A stretch of 16,664 nt of DNA, taken from positions 1 through 16,664 of the forward strand of contig JANDJZ010000965.1 in assembly GCA_027943245.1 (NCBI GenBank). The letters are read 5' to 3'. A program made the translations under genes and the position numbers. The DNA is from Acanthamoeba sp. SK_2022b (taxonomy: Eukaryota; Discosea; Longamoebia; Acanthamoebidae). This document shows positions 15,611 through 16,664 of the stretch, piece by piece. Position 1 is the first letter of the stretch. Every line of letters begins with the position of its first letter. A model generated the notes under the pieces. The model ran no database searches and was not told the DNA's origin. It saw only the letters and a program-made list of their open reading frames with translations.

Positions 15611-15748
15611 CGACCCAGAAGCATCTTATGCAGGCCTCTGGCGTGCCGCCAGGCAGTCGCGGGCTCCAGGAGGCCGGCGCAGGCACGGCCGCACGCACCC
15701 AAAGCCAATGGCCACGCGCCCTCCAGGGCGGTTTCTAGGAATACTCTG

Positions 15749-15778
15749 AAAATACACTGGCCATGCCGGGTTTGCCAA
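15749..15778 (-). promoter_or_regulatory. Candidate promoter of the ComEA-like gene
   Basis: On the minus strand the -35 box reads TTGGCA (plus 15773-15778) and the -10 box reads TATTTT (15749-15754), with an 18-bp spacer. Transcription starting near 15742 would give a leader of about 170 nt before the ATG at 15569, containing a palindrome at 15717-15730 (CGCCCT, CC, AGGGCG), an inverted repeat at 15638-15652 and the overlapping repeats at 15584-15610. It lies between the lapB stop and the ComEA-like start, so it is probably the internal or own promoter of that gene. Confidence 0.5.
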
Positions 15779-15828
15779 TGGGGTGACGCGATGCCAGGGA
15801 TAGGGCCGCCTTTCGCCACCCCGGCCCA

Positions 15829-16664
15829 TCACAGCTCCTCGACGCGCCGGGCCGGGTAGCTGTCCCAGCTCTGGCAGCCGGGGCAGTGCCAGAAATGCTG
15901 GCGCGCCTCGAAGCCGCAGGCCGCGCAGCGGTAGCGGGTCAGCGGTTTGGCGGCGTGGTCCAGCGCGCGTTGCACGGCTGGGTGGTATTGCTCCTCGGAC
16001 AGTTTCTCGCCAGCCAGCCACTGCGCAGCAGCCACCAGGGAAGGTTCCCGGTCCAGATGCTGGACCAGGCGGGCGCGTCCCGGTGCCTTGGTTTCACCAT
16101 CGGTGCTCTGTTCTTCAATTTGAGCGTCCAGCGCAACCAACGCCTGCAGCAGGTCCAGCGAAGGTGCCTGGGCGTATTGCTGGCTGAGCAGCTGGTGGAC
16201 ATGCTGGCGTTGGCCTGTGGCGGCTGCGATGTCCACCAGCAACTGGGCTGCCAGCGGCAGCGCGGCGGGGGACTGCTCGGCCAGGCTTTCCAGCGATTGC
16301 AAGGCCTGGGCCGATTGCCCCATGCGATGCTGCAACTGGGCATGCTCCAGGCGCGGTCGCGCAGCCTGGGGTGCTGTGGTGATGGCTTGCTGCAGCCGCT
16401 GCAGCGCCTCGGCCTGCTGGCCCTGCGTGAGCAAGGACTGGGCGTCTTCGCACAGGTAGTGCGCCAGCCGGCCACTGAAGTCCCCCTGGTTGGCATCCTG
16501 CATGCGGCGAGCAATGGCGGCGGCCTGTGTCCAGTCGCGCGAGCGCTCGTAGATGGCCAGCAGGGCCAGGCGGGCCTCGGCCTCGAAGGCCGTGCCTTCC
16601 AGGCGGCGCAGCGCGTCCTCGGCGCGATCGAGCAGGCCTGCCTTCAGAAAGTCCTGGGCCAGCG
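15829..16664 (-). CDS. lapB: Lipopolysaccharide assembly protein B (C-terminal part, runs off the right edge)
   Basis: The visible 277 residues are TPR-like helical repeats rich in Ala, Gln and Leu. The C-terminal rubredoxin-like metal site is RYRCAACGFEARQHFWHCPG, with two CxxC pairs, followed by CQSWDSYPARRVEEL at the end. This tail is the LapB (YciM) signature. LapB sits at the inner membrane and controls LPS synthesis, in E. coli by promoting FtsH-dependent turnover of LpxC. Full-length proteins are about 390 residues, so some 110 residues, including the N-terminal membrane anchor, lie outside the window. An ATG at 16503 is in frame but internal, because open reading with conserved repeat-like sequence continues upstream to the edge. 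Confidence 0.88.
   Translation of the reverse strand, partial: LAQDFLKAGLLDRAEDALRRLEGTAFEAEARLALLAIYERSRDWTQAAAIARRMQDANQGDFSGRLAHYLCEDAQSLLTQGQQAEALQRLQQAITTAPQAARPRLEHAQLQHRMGQSAQALQSLESLAEQSPAALPLAAQLLVDIAAATGQRQHVHQLLSQQYAQAPSLDLLQALVALDAQIEEQSTDGETKAPGRARLVQHLDREPSLVAAAQWLAGEKLSEEQYHPAVQRALDHAAKPLTRYRCAACGFEARQHFWHCPGCQSWDSYPARRVEEL

Noticed and set aside
15570..15698. A longer start for the ComEA-like protein
   Set aside because: The extension has no ribosome binding site and puts residues ahead of a clean signal peptide, while ATG 15569 has a perfect AGGAGG.

Overview
The window is compact, high-GC bacterial chromosome that reads as a member of the Comamonadaceae (Burkholderiales: Delftia, Comamonas or Acidovorax type). 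This placement is inferred from a phasin gene with TGC-rich palindromic operators, a LapB with its rubredoxin-like tail, a fused MrpA-MrpB antiporter operon, and general codon use. It has not been checked by database search. I see no rRNA, tRNA, CRISPR array, insertion sequence, prophage or toxin gene. Almost all of the window is ordinary core or near-core gene content.

Left edge (1-926): the start of a phasin gene runs off the left end on the minus strand. A good sigma-70-like promoter drives it, bracketed by two near-identical 15-bp palindromes (217-231 and 276-290) that look like PhaR-type operators. A hotdog-fold acyl-CoA thioesterase diverges from it on the plus strand.

Plus-strand block (1042-7563): nicotinate phosphoribosyltransferase (pncB), an NhaD/CitMHS-type sodium/proton antiporter, a D-2-hydroxyacid dehydrogenase of the glyoxylate/hydroxypyruvate reductase type, RmuC, and an MFS transporter. 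The first two genes are each broken by a frameshift. In pncB about 10 nt seem to be missing near 1788-1791. In the antiporter one G seems to be missing from a G run at 3044-3046. These are the most notable irregularities, and they may be real lesions or assembly errors.

Minus-strand block (7634-15028): a LOG-family (TIGR00730) Rossmann-fold protein with its own terminator at 7565-7597, then a complete Mrp-type multisubunit cation/proton antiporter operon read right to left: mrpA (with MrpB fused), mrpC, mrpD, mrpE, mrpF, mrpG. Every junction overlaps by 1 or 4 nt, so the six cistrons are likely translationally coupled. The products should assemble into one membrane complex that exports Na+ (or K+) in exchange for protons.

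Right edge (15168-16664): a small exported helix-hairpin-helix (ComEA-like) protein with a strong UUCG-loop terminator, and the C-terminal part of lapB running off the right end.

I found no convincing undescribed system. The observations most worth following up are the phasin operator pair, the two clustered frameshifts, and several palindromic or mutually exclusive hairpins in gene leaders.
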